A DNA stretch of 64,000 bases from Elstera sp043721315. Lineage in GTDB: Bacteria; Pseudomonadota; Alphaproteobacteria; Elsterales; Elsteraceae. The notes beneath the pieces are model-generated. The model made no database searches. It was not told where the DNA came from and was given only the letters and a program-made list of their open reading frames with translations. Location: NCBI GenBank assembly GCA_043721315.1, contig JAYSQZ010000019.1:1-64000 (forward strand), written 5' to 3'. Positions 7,028-15,007 of the stretch are shown piece by piece (the stretch's first letter is position 1; every line of letters begins with the position of its first letter). Made by a program: the position numbers and the translations under genes.

Positions 7028-8728
7028 ATGGAACAACGGAACCTGATCCTCGCGATCGTGATGTCCATCGCCATTCTGGTCGGCTTCCAAGTCTTCGTCG
7101 AGCAGCCCAAGCCGCCCGCACCGGTGGCCCAAAGCACGGCCCAAACCAGCGGCCAGACCGCCCAATCGGGTGCCATCCTTCCCGCCCTGCCGGGAAGTGC
7201 CGCCGCGCTTGTTGTGCGGGACCGCGCGACGATCCTGACCGAGAACCCGCGCGTTACGATCGAAACCCCGCGCACAAAGGGGTCGATTGCCCTAGTGGGC
7301 GGCCGGATTGACGATATTACGCTGACGGGCTACCGCGAAACGGTCGATCCCAATAGCCCACTGGTCACGCTGATGCACCCCTTGGGGGCCGCCGATGCCT
7401 ATTACGCCGAGTTCGGTTGGTCCACGATCGACCAAAACCAGCCCGTGCCAGGCCAGGCAACGCGATGGACCGCAAATACCGATAAGCTAACCCCCACTCA
7501 GCCGCTTACCTTGACGTGGGAAAATGGCAAGGGTCTTACCTTCATCCGCCAATATGCGGTGGATAAGGATTATATGATCACGGTCACGCAGCGGGTGGAA
7601 AGCCAGGCCGATGCGCCGGTAACGCTCTATCCTTACGCGCTGGCCTCGCGATCCGGGACACCGATTACGCAGGATTTCTTTATTCTGCACGAGGGGGCGG
7701 TGGGCGTACTGAGTGATGTGCTGCAAGAGCATAAATATTCGGCCATGCGCGAAAAGCCCGAAATCACCGGCACAACCAAAGGCGGCTGGCTTGGGTTTAC
7801 CGATAAATATTGGCTGGTGGCCCTGGTGCCGGACCAAGCCGATACAGTAAAAACCTCGTTTCGCTATAATCGTAGTGGTGGTATCGAAAAATTCCAGGTT
7901 GATTACTTAGGTGAGGCCGAAATTCTCGCGCCGGGCGGTGCCGTGGACTCTAACCACCGGGTTTTCGCCGGTGCTAAAGAAGTCTCGCTGCTGCAACGCT
8001 ATGAAACTGACCTAAAAATCAACCGTTTCGATTATGCAGTCGATTGGGGTTGGTTCTTCTTCTTCACTAAGCCGATTTTTCAGCTCATGGAAATCATCTA
8101 TCATCAGGTTGGTAACTTCGGTATCTGCATTCTGGTACTGACGGTTCTGATTAAGGCGGTCTTCTACCCGCTCGCCAATCGGTCCTACGTGACTATGAGC
8201 AAGATGAAGAAGCTAACGCCCGTGATGCAGGAGCTGCGCGAAAAATATAAGGGCGATAACGCCCGGATGCAGCAGGAATTGATGGGCCTGTATAAGCGCG
8301 AAAAAATCAATCCGCTCTCCGGCTGCTTGCCGATTGTGGCGCAAATCCCTGTGTTCTTTGCGCTCTACAAGGTCTTGTTTGTAACCATCGAAATGCGCCA
8401 TGCGCCGTTCTTTGGCTGGATTCAAGATTTGTCGGCAGCAGACCCGACGACCGTGTTCAACCTCTTCGGCCTTATTCCCTGGGCACCGCCGCAGTTCCTA
8501 ATGATTGGTGCGTGGCCGCTGATTATGGGCATTACCATGTGGCTGCAAATGAAGCTGAACCCAACCCCCGCCGACCCGATCCAGGCGAAGATGTTCATGA
8601 TTATGCCGATCGTGTTCACCTTCATGCTGGGTAGCTTCCCCGCTGGTTTGGTGATTTATTGGGCCTGGAACAATACGCTGTCGATTGCTCAGCAGTGGAT
8701 CATCATGCGCCGGATGGGCGCGGTATGA
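7028..8728 (+). CDS. yidC: Membrane protein insertase YidC
   Basis: The Oxa1/Alb3-type insertase of the inner membrane, 566 aa and full length. An N-terminal anchor (residues 6-24) is followed by a long periplasmic P1 domain (about 50-340). The conserved insertase core then has five helices: WGWFFFFTKPIFQLM, the cytoplasmic hairpin with MKKLTPVMQELREKY, the region NPLSGCLPIVAQIPVFFALY and the final PAGLVIYWAWNNTLSIAQQW. It ends with a four-base ATGA overlap with engB, so the two are coupled. It works with the SRP components encoded elsewhere in the window. Confidence 0.97.
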   Translation: MEQRNLILAIVMSIAILVGFQVFVEQPKPPAPVAQSTAQTSGQTAQSGAILPALPGSAAALVVRDRATILTENPRVTIETPRTKGSIALVGGRIDDITLTGYRETVDPNSPLVTLMHPLGAADAYYAEFGWSTIDQNQPVPGQATRWTANTDKLTPTQPLTLTWENGKGLTFIRQYAVDKDYMITVTQRVESQADAPVTLYPYALASRSGTPITQDFFILHEGAVGVLSDVLQEHKYSAMREKPEITGTTKGGWLGFTDKYWLVALVPDQADTVKTSFRYNRSGGIEKFQVDYLGEAEILAPGGAVDSNHRVFAGAKEVSLLQRYETDLKINRFDYAVDWGWFFFFTKPIFQLMEIIYHQVGNFGICILVLTVLIKAVFYPLANRSYVTMSKMKKLTPVMQELREKYKGDNARMQQELMGLYKREKINPLSGCLPIVAQIPVFFALYKVLFVTIEMRHAPFFGWIQDLSAADPTTVFNLFGLIPWAPPQFLMIGAWPLIMGITMWLQMKLNPTPADPIQAKMFMIMPIVFTFMLGSFPAGLVIYWAWNNTLSIAQQWIIMRRMGAV

Positions 8729-9399
8729 GCGTGTTGCCCGTTCAAGGCCCGCTGGAGGGCATGGGACCGGACGACTGGGCACGCGCGCTGGAGATAGGCC
8801 GCAAGCTCTTCGCCGGGCCGTGCGACTTTGTGGCGGCAGTGCCGACAATCGACCGCTTGCCGCCAATCACCCTCCCGGAAGTCGCCTTCGCCGGGCGCTC
8901 CAATGTCGGTAAATCCAGCCTCGTGAACGCGCTCACCGGGCGCAACACGCTGGCGCGCACGTCCAACACCCCAGGGCGCACGCAGCAGCTAAACTTCTTC
9001 CTGCTGTCGGAAAAGCTGCTGCTGGTCGATATGCCCGGCTACGGCTACGCCGAAGTGCCGAAAACCGAAGCCGCGCGCTGGGCCAATGTGATCGACCTTT
9101 ACCTGCGGGGTAGATCTACCCTGCGCCGCGTCTGCCTGCTGATTGATGCGCGCCACGGGGTGAAGAAGAACGATATTGAAAGCATGGACTGGCTCGACCA
9201 GCGCGCCGTGCCCTATCAGATAATCCTGACCAAATCCGACAAGCTGAAACAAAAAGACCGCGACGATCTGCTGAAAGCCACTGCCGACGTAACCCGCCGC
9301 CGCCCCGCCGCCCACCCGGACATTATCGTGACCAGCGCCGAGACGGGAGAGGGCATTCCGACATTGCGGGGGGTGCTGGGGCAGTTTGCGGGCGGGTAG
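8725..9399 (+). CDS. engB: Ribosome biogenesis GTPase EngB (YihA/YsxC)
   Basis: A 224-residue GTPase needed for large-subunit assembly. The ATG at 8725 overlaps the yidC stop and is preferred over an upstream in-frame start inside yidC. G1 is FAGRSNVGKSSLVNAL, followed by NTPGRTQQLNFF (G2), VDMPGYGYAEVPK (G3), LTKSDKLK (G4) and TSAETGEGI (G5). It is the last gene of the rpmH cluster before a weak terminator. Confidence 0.96.
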   Translation: MSVLPVQGPLEGMGPDDWARALEIGRKLFAGPCDFVAAVPTIDRLPPITLPEVAFAGRSNVGKSSLVNALTGRNTLARTSNTPGRTQQLNFFLLSEKLLLVDMPGYGYAEVPKTEAARWANVIDLYLRGRSTLRRVCLLIDARHGVKKNDIESMDWLDQRAVPYQIILTKSDKLKQKDRDDLLKATADVTRRRPAAHPDIIVTSAETGEGIPTLRGVLGQFAGG

Positions 9400-9402
9400 T
9401 TC

Positions 9403-9424
9403 CTCTCGACAGAGAGATTTTTTT
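9403..9424 (+). terminator. Probable weak terminator after engB
   Basis: CTCTC (9403-9407) pairs with GAGAG (9412-9416) across a 4-base loop and is followed by seven T's. The stem is short, so termination is probably partial. Confidence 0.5.
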
Positions 9425-9465
9425 GGCCCTTAAATAAGCCTTCATGAAGATTGATTATTGTCCGA

Positions 9466-9485
9466 TCATGCGCTGCATCGCATGA
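9466..9485. promoter_or_regulatory. Dyad upstream of the 54-residue ORF, possible operator
   Basis: TCATGCG (9466-9472) and CGCATGA (9479-9485) are perfectly complementary with a 6-base gap, 12 bases before the small ORF at 9498. The position suits an autoregulatory operator, but this is inference. Confidence 0.35.
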
Positions 9486-9497
9486 GGCTCGGCCATA

Positions 9498-9662
9498 ATG
9501 ACGGCACCCATTTTACCGCCCCAAACCCTCTGGGTTGACCCGGACGATGTTCCGCCGATTACGGCAGAGTGGATTACTGAGGCTGATCTTTACCACGGCG
9601 AAACGCTCATCCGGCGCGCGACCTTTCCTGTCGGCGCTCCCCCGGCAGGAACAAAAGACTAA
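9498..9662 (+). CDS. Small acidic protein, possibly antitoxin-like
   Basis: A 54-residue reading frame beginning MTAPILPPQTLWVDPDDVPP and continuing ITAEWITEADLYHG. GAGG lies about ten bases upstream. The segment 'DDVPPITAEWITEADLYHG' reminds me of short N-terminal parts of BrnA/CopG-type antitoxins, but no DNA-binding half and no toxin gene follow. It occupies the 400-base gap between engB and argB, with a palindrome just upstream. It may be an antitoxin remnant or a genuine orphan. The rest of the gap (9663-9801) shows only a 6-bp hairpin near 9665-9679. Confidence 0.4.
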   Translation: MTAPILPPQTLWVDPDDVPPITAEWITEADLYHGETLIRRATFPVGAPPAGTKD

Positions 9663-9801
9663 GACCTCTGGAACAGAGGGGGCTGAATTGCGCGGCCCTG
9701 ACCGATTTTCCCCTTCTCCTCCGCCCTCGTTTTGAGCATGATCCCGCCGCCCCTACCCAGTCGGTGAGGGCTAGTGTGTGCCGCTTCGGAGATTTCCCGC
9801 G

Positions 9802-10716
9802 ATGACCGACCCCCAGACCGTCGATATTGCTGCGCTCGATTGGCCGACGAAGGCCAATATTCTCTCCGAAGCGCTGCCGTTCATGCGGCGCTTTGCCGGT
9901 AAAACTTTCGTGATTAAGTACGGCGGTCACGCGATGGGCAACGAGGCCCTGGCCGATATTTTTGCGCGCGATGTTGTGCTGCTGAAGCAAGTGGGCATCA
10001 ACCCGGTTATCGTTCACGGCGGCGGGCCGCAGATTGGCAAAATGCTGGATCGGCTAAAAATCCAGTCGCAGTTCATTGATGGCCTGCGGATTACCGATGA
10101 AGCGACGGTTGAAATCGTTGAAATGGTGCTGGCAGGCTCGATCAATAAGCAACTCGTTGGCGCAATCAACCGCGCGGGCGGGCTTGCGGTGGGTCTATCG
10201 GGGAAAGACGCTAACCTGATTACCGCGCGCCGCCTAACGCGCACCAAGGTCGATCCCGATAGCCATATCGAACGCGTGCTGGATCTTGGCTTCGTTGGCG
10301 AGCCGGAAGAGGTGAATATCGAGGTTCTCAACGTCTTTGCCGCCTCCAACATCATTCCGGTGATCGCGCCGACGGCGATTGGCACCAAGGGCGAAACCTT
10401 CAACATCAATGCCGATACCGCTGCGGGCGCGATTGCCGGTGCCCTCAGCGCTACCCGGCTATTGCTGCTGACCGATGTTGCCGGCGTGCTCGACAAGAAC
10501 AAAAATCTGATCAAAGAACTCTCCACGGAGGATTCGCGCCGCTTGATTGCCGACGGCACGATTTCCGGCGGCATGATCCCGAAGATCGAAACCTGCATGT
10601 CCGCCGTCATGCAAGGCGTTGAAGGTTCGGTTATTCTCGACGGGCGCGTGCCCCACTCTGTTTTGCTGGAGATTTTCACCTCCGGCGGCGTCGGCACGCT
10701 CGTGCGGCGCGGGTAA
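9802..10716 (+). CDS. argB: Acetylglutamate kinase
   Basis: Phosphorylates N-acetylglutamate, the second step of arginine synthesis. The chosen ATG at 9802 gives 304 aa, with GGAG about ten bases upstream. The family signatures are FVIKYGGHAMGN, NPVIVHGGGPQI, the DGLRITDEATV segment, AGGLAVGLSGKDANLI, NINADTAAGAIA and ISGGMIPKIETC. The N-terminal helix ahead of the kinase core is the kind found in arginine-inhibited hexameric enzymes. argJ of the same pathway lies 7 kb downstream. dapD follows 23 bases later. Confidence 0.96.
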   Translation: MTDPQTVDIAALDWPTKANILSEALPFMRRFAGKTFVIKYGGHAMGNEALADIFARDVVLLKQVGINPVIVHGGGPQIGKMLDRLKIQSQFIDGLRITDEATVEIVEMVLAGSINKQLVGAINRAGGLAVGLSGKDANLITARRLTRTKVDPDSHIERVLDLGFVGEPEEVNIEVLNVFAASNIIPVIAPTAIGTKGETFNINADTAAGAIAGALSATRLLLLTDVAGVLDKNKNLIKELSTEDSRRLIADGTISGGMIPKIETCMSAVMQGVEGSVILDGRVPHSVLLEIFTSGGVGTLVRRG

Positions 10717-10739
10717 GAAACCTCAGAAAGAACACTAAA

Positions 10740-11579
10740 ATGACGCAAGATCTGGCCACCATCATCAATGCCGCCTGGGATGCCCGCGATACGCTTTCCA
10801 CCGCAACGCAAGGCCCCGTGCGCGAAGCGGTTGCCGACGCGCTGAACTTGCTGGATGCTGGCACGGCGCGCGTTGCAACGAAAGAGGCCGCAGGCTGGGT
10901 CGTGCATCAGTGGCTGAAGAAAGCCGTCCTGCTATCTTTCCGGCTTAATGAGATGGCCCCGATTTCGGGCGGGCCGGGCGGGGCAGACTGGTGGGATAAG
11001 GTGCCGTCGAAATTCCTTGGCTGGGGCGCGGGCGAGTTCCAAAGCGCAGGATTCCGGGCGGTTCCGGGTGCTATCGTGCGCCGCAGCGCTTTCGTGGCCC
11101 CCGGTGTCGTGCTCATGCCGAGCTTCGTGAATGTAGGCGCTTACGTTGATAGCGGCACGATGGTCGATACCTGGGTCACGATTGGCTCTTGCGCGCAAAT
11201 CGGCAAGAACTGCCATATTTCGGGCGGCGTCGGCATTGGCGGCGTGCTCGAACCCTTGCAGGCCGGACCCGTGATTATCGAAGATAACGTCTTCGTCGGC
11301 GCGCGCTCGGAAGTAGCGGAAGGTGTTGTGGTCGAAGAAGGCGCTGTGCTGTCGATGGGCGTGTTCTTGGGCGCGTCCACCAAGATCATCGACAGGAATA
11401 CGGGCGAAATCTTCATGGGCCGCGTTCCTGCCTATTCGGTGGTGATCCCCGGCACCCTTCCCGGCAAGCCGCTGCCCGATGGCACCCCTGGGCCGGGCCT
11501 CGCGTGCGCTGTGATCGTGAAGCGGGTGGACGCGCAAACACGCAGCAAGACCGCCATTAACGAACTCTTACGGAGCTAG
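10740..11579 (+). CDS. dapD: Tetrahydrodipicolinate N-succinyltransferase
   Basis: Transfers succinyl from succinyl-CoA to tetrahydrodipicolinate in the DAP/lysine pathway. The length of 279 aa is typical. The N-terminal helical part (about 1-100) is followed by a left-handed beta helix of hexapeptide repeats, visible as VNVGAYVDSGTMVDTW, SCAQIGKNCHISGGVGIGG and IIEDNVFVGARSEVAEG. It forms a pathway pair with dapE, six bases downstream. Confidence 0.97.
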   Translation: MTQDLATIINAAWDARDTLSTATQGPVREAVADALNLLDAGTARVATKEAAGWVVHQWLKKAVLLSFRLNEMAPISGGPGGADWWDKVPSKFLGWGAGEFQSAGFRAVPGAIVRRSAFVAPGVVLMPSFVNVGAYVDSGTMVDTWVTIGSCAQIGKNCHISGGVGIGGVLEPLQAGPVIIEDNVFVGARSEVAEGVVVEEGAVLSMGVFLGASTKIIDRNTGEIFMGRVPAYSVVIPGTLPGKPLPDGTPGPGLACAVIVKRVDAQTRSKTAINELLRS

Positions 11580-11585
11580 GCAATC

Positions 11586-12731
11586 ATGGCGGCGCTCGAT
11601 CCGATCCTGCTCACGCAAGCCCTCATCCGCTGCCCCAGCGTGACCCCTACTGATGCAGGCGCGCTGGGGCTGCTGGCGGAAACCTTGACGAACCTCGGAT
11701 TCGCCTGCCACCCCTTGCGCTTCGAGCAGGCGGGGACTGATCCCGTCGATAATCTCTACGCCCGCTTCGGCACGGGCCACCCGCATTTCTGCTTTGCCGG
11801 GCATACGGATGTTGTGCCGCCGGGCGATCTTGCGGGCTGGTCAGTCGATCCTTTCGCTGCCGAGATTAAGGGCGACCGCGTGTTCGGGCGCGGCGCTGCC
11901 GATATGAAGGGCGGAATTGCCGCCTTCGTTGCCGCCGTGGCGCAGTTCCTCGCGGAAACGCCAAATTTCGCAGGCTCAATCAGCCTGCTGATTACTGGCG
12001 ATGAGGAAGGCCCTGCCATCAACGGCACGAAGAAGATGCTGGAGTGGTTGGCCGCGCGCGGCGAAACGATTGACGCCTGCATCGTTGGCGAGCCAACCAA
12101 TCCGCGTGTGCTCGGCGAGATGATGAAAATTGGGCGGCGCGGTTCACTCTCGGGCACGCTCACGGTGCTGGGAACGCAGGGCCACGTCGCTTACCCGCAT
12201 CTGGCCGATAATCCCGTCCCGAAGATGGTGGCGCTGCTGACCGCCCTAGGCTCCGGCGCGCTCGATAACGCCACCGCGCATTTTCAGCCCTCGAACCTGG
12301 AAGTCACGACGGTCGATACCGGCAATCCCGTGAGCAATCTCATTCCCGGCGCGGTGACGGCTAGGTTCAACGTGCGCTTCAATGATAGCCTCACCAGTAC
12401 GACGCTGGAAGCGCTGCTGCGCCAGCGGCTTGAGCGGGCGGGCGTGCCGTACGATCTTCGCGTGAGCGTATCGGGGGAGAGTTTCTTCACACCGCCCGGC
12501 CCCCTCTCCGCCCTCGTGGCTGAGGCCGTGGAAGCCGTGCTGGGCGTCGTGCCGGAGATGAGCACGACGGGCGGCACCTCGGACGCGCGCTTCATCCGCG
12601 CCTATTGCCCCGTGGTGGAGTTCGGTCTGGTCGGCCAGTCGATGCATAAGGTTGATGAAAACACGCGCCTTGCGGATTTAACCGCGCTCACCCACATCTA
12701 TCGCAGAATGCTGGATCGGTACTTTTCATAA
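11586..12731 (+). CDS. dapE: Succinyl-diaminopimelate desuccinylase
   Basis: An M20-family di-zinc hydrolase that releases succinate from N-succinyl-LL-DAP, the next DAP-pathway step but one after DapD. It has 381 aa. Metal-binding motifs are HTDVVPPGD, GRGAADMKGGIAAF and TGDEEGPAINGT. The lid domain starts around residue 180 with GRRGSLSGTLTV, and the C-terminal metal ligand region reads GQSMHKVDE. The neighbours are dapD upstream and a membrane protein whose start overlaps the stop by one base. Confidence 0.96.
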   Translation: MAALDPILLTQALIRCPSVTPTDAGALGLLAETLTNLGFACHPLRFEQAGTDPVDNLYARFGTGHPHFCFAGHTDVVPPGDLAGWSVDPFAAEIKGDRVFGRGAADMKGGIAAFVAAVAQFLAETPNFAGSISLLITGDEEGPAINGTKKMLEWLAARGETIDACIVGEPTNPRVLGEMMKIGRRGSLSGTLTVLGTQGHVAYPHLADNPVPKMVALLTALGSGALDNATAHFQPSNLEVTTVDTGNPVSNLIPGAVTARFNVRFNDSLTSTTLEALLRQRLERAGVPYDLRVSVSGESFFTPPGPLSALVAEAVEAVLGVVPEMSTTGGTSDARFIRAYCPVVEFGLVGQSMHKVDENTRLADLTALTHIYRRMLDRYFS

Positions 12732-13306
12732 TGCTCTCTGCACAAGCCTTCGCCGCCCTCCTGTGGGGTAAACCCGAGTGGCAACGCTATCTTGCCGATG
12801 ACGTGGCGGAGGTTCGGCGCTCGTTCCTGCCGCTTGCCATCGAAATCGTCCTGCTGATTGGCTTCTCGCTGGTGTTGGGGGAAGAAGGGCGCGGCTTGGG
12901 CGTGCAGGGCCTTGTGCTGCAAGCCTCTGCCGATTTAGCCGCCACGGCCTGCTTCCTCGTCTTGCTTTCAGTTGGGGCCATGCGTCTTGGTTACAGCAAT
13001 GGCCTGTGCCGAGTGGTCGCGGCGCTGAATTGGGTATCGCTGCTGCTGTCGATTTTAGCGCAACTCGTGGTGGGAATTGCGATGTTGTTGGACTCGCAGC
13101 AAATGCTAGTGGGCAGCGCCGTCATGCTGTTCATCTGGATGAACGTGATTATCTTCCGATTGCTGAAGCAAGGCCTGGGCGCGCCTAAGCCAATGATCGT
13201 CGGTGCGATGGTGCTGCATATTCTGCTAGCGCTGACCTTTACGCATACCGCGCTGGAAATCCAGATGCGGCTTGATCCGCCGACGGCCTCAACTCAAACC
13301 CCCTAA
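12731..13306 (+). CDS. Membrane protein of unknown function, coupled to dapE
   Basis: A 191-residue protein with about four to five hydrophobic segments (near residues 33-50, 64-88, 95-120, 125-142 and 155-175) after a soluble N-terminal 30 residues. It resembles Yip1-like membrane proteins only in general shape; I do not recognise a family. Its ATG shares a base with the dapE stop (TAATG), so it is probably translated with dapE. The 3' end overlaps tspO on the other strand by 18 bases. Composition matches its neighbours. Confidence 0.75.
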   Translation: MLSAQAFAALLWGKPEWQRYLADDVAEVRRSFLPLAIEIVLLIGFSLVLGEEGRGLGVQGLVLQASADLAATACFLVLLSVGAMRLGYSNGLCRVVAALNWVSLLLSILAQLVVGIAMLLDSQQMLVGSAVMLFIWMNVIIFRLLKQGLGAPKPMIVGAMVLHILLALTFTHTALEIQMRLDPPTASTQTP

Positions 13307-13756
13307 ACGATACACGACAATCGAGGTCGCGTAGCTGGACCAGAGCGTCACGAGGCCGAAGAGTGCCGACGCGCGCCGGTCGTGGGGATAGGCATACGCC
13401 GTTGCAACCGCCGCCAGGATTACCGTGCCGATGTTCCCGGCCAGCCCCGCCCAAACGCTATCGGTCGCCAGCGCATAGAAGGTGTACGCGAAGCAGTCGA
13501 ACACCAGCACGCGCCCCAGCAGGCGGGCACGGCGGGCGTTCGGCAGATGGCCAGAGAGCAGGGCGTCTGCCGCGCCCATCCCGGCGAACAGCAGTGTCCA
13601 AATCGCGCCAATCACCCAGCCGGGCGGGGCGAACCAGGGCGGGGTCGCTTGCCGGGTAACGCCGGTATCGTTCCAGCCGAGGCTAAAAATCAACCCATTC
13701 AGGGCCAGCGCGACGGCGACATAGCCAAGGGCGCGGAAGATAATCTGCTGTTTCAT
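13289..13756 (-). CDS. tspO: TspO/MBR family protein
   Basis: A five-helix membrane protein of the translocator/benzodiazepine-receptor family, 155 aa. The signature is clear: PPWFAPPGWVIGAIWTLLF in the first third and LWSSYATSIVVY at the end. Family members bind porphyrins and sterols and, in Rhodobacter, tune photosynthesis gene expression. Here it follows hpnE by 18 bases on the same strand, so it is probably the last gene of the squalene operon. A link to isoprenoid lipids is therefore suggested by context rather than shown. Confidence 0.88.
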   Translation of the reverse strand: MKQQIIFRALGYVAVALALNGLIFSLGWNDTGVTRQATPPWFAPPGWVIGAIWTLLFAGMGAADALLSGHLPNARRARLLGRVLVFDCFAYTFYALATDSVWAGLAGNIGTVILAAVATAYAYPHDRRASALFGLVTLWSSYATSIVVYRLGGLS

Positions 13757-13774
13757 TGGGTTTCCTATTCTGCT

Positions 13775-15007
13775 CTAAAACCAGCTTTCCGCTGCCCGAA
13801 TGCCGGAACGAATCGCGCCCTCTATCGTCGCGGGCAGGCCGGTATCGGTCCAATCGCCCGCAAGGCGAAGATTGAGGAGGCCGCTTGCGCGCATTTTGGG
13901 CCGCAGGGCCGCTTGTGCCGGAGTGGCGGCAAAGGTGGCACGCTTTTCCCAAATGAGGGTAACGGTTTCCGGCGCCGAGCCGTAGAGCCGCAACAGATCA
14001 GCCCGGAAGGCCGCGCCAAGTTTTTCCTCAGACCAGCCCCGAAAACCATCCGCCGCGCTGACCGTGATCGCCACCCGCGCGCCGCGCCGCAGGAACCACT
14101 CCCCCGTGCCGTCGATCAGGCCCAATAGCTCCGGCGTCTCGTTGGCATCGGGCGGCGCGGGCAGCACAGCGTGGGCATTCAGAATTGCGCGGCTTTCGGT
14201 TGGAACGATCAACCCCGGCAGCAAACGCTGGGCCACAAGGGGGGGCACCGCGAGGATAACGCGCGCGGAGGGCGTTATGGGGATAATCTCGCCATTGCCG
14301 ACGCACAACGCCGTTAGCCGGTCGTTCCCTCGGTGAAAATCGCGCAGCGGGGTCGTGAAGCGTACGTGCGCGCCCTTCGCCTGAAGATAGGTAAGCGCCG
14401 GTTCGATCAGGCTCGCGCTCAAGCTCTGGCGGGCGACCAGCGGGCAAGCCGCTGCCGCGCCGCGCAACAACCCTTGGCGCAGTACCGCCGCCAATAGGCG
14501 CGCGTCGCCTTCTGTTGGGTTGATATTGAGAATCGAGCGCGTCAGCGGTCCCCACAGCCACCGCCCGGCAGGCCCGCTGAGATCGAGCCGGTCAGCTACC
14601 GTGCCGCCTAGCATCAGCGTGCTTGCGGCGAGCAGGGCGGCGCGCGTGAGGGGTTTGGGCGGTTTCAGCAGCAGCGAGGGGCCGAGCGGCACCGTCAGCC
14701 GCCCTTCCGCCCCCATCTCCACTCCGATCATCGTCAGCGCGCCCGGCGTAGGGCCAGGCGCAACAAAGCCCTCCTGTGCGCCGATCCGCGCGAGATAGGC
14801 GTGAACGGCGCGGTTGCCGCGTAAAATCAAATGCGTGCCGAGATCGACCAGCGGCAGGTTTTCCCCCGCCAGCGGCCAGGATCGGCAGCGGCCGCCCGCG
14901 TGGGGGGTTGCTTCGAGCAGGGTAACGCTATCGCCCTTGCCAACCGCCATCACGGCAGCCGCAAGCCCCGCGAGGCCCCCACCGATAACGATTGTGCTGC
15001 GGCTCAT
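13775..15007 (-). CDS. hpnE: Hydroxysqualene dehydroxylase HpnE
   Basis: A FAD-dependent amine-oxidase-fold enzyme that reduces hydroxysqualene to squalene, the last step of the HpnCDE route. The ATG at 15007 overlaps the upstream stop (ATGA) and opens MSRSTIVIGGGLAGLAAAV, the dinucleotide-binding motif. HAGGRCRSW follows, and the C-terminal FAD motif reads LRLAGDWTDTGLPATIEGA. At 410 aa it is of normal length. Carotenoid desaturase relatives are the alternative, but the HpnC/D neighbour settles the assignment. Confidence 0.92.
   Translation of the reverse strand: MSRSTIVIGGGLAGLAAAVMAVGKGDSVTLLEATPHAGGRCRSWPLAGENLPLVDLGTHLILRGNRAVHAYLARIGAQEGFVAPGPTPGALTMIGVEMGAEGRLTVPLGPSLLLKPPKPLTRAALLAASTLMLGGTVADRLDLSGPAGRWLWGPLTRSILNINPTEGDARLLAAVLRQGLLRGAAAACPLVARQSLSASLIEPALTYLQAKGAHVRFTTPLRDFHRGNDRLTALCVGNGEIIPITPSARVILAVPPLVAQRLLPGLIVPTESRAILNAHAVLPAPPDANETPELLGLIDGTGEWFLRRGARVAITVSAADGFRGWSEEKLGAAFRADLLRLYGSAPETVTLIWEKRATFAATPAQAALRPKMRASGLLNLRLAGDWTDTGLPATIEGAIRSGIRAAESWF

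Noticed and set aside
9535..9735. 66-residue frame between engB and argB
   Set aside because: It overlaps the 54-residue frame in another phase, has low-complexity Pro/Ser content and no ribosome binding site.
13382..14128. Long plus-strand frame opposite tspO and hpnE
   Set aside because: It is a GC-rich shadow of two recognised minus-strand genes.
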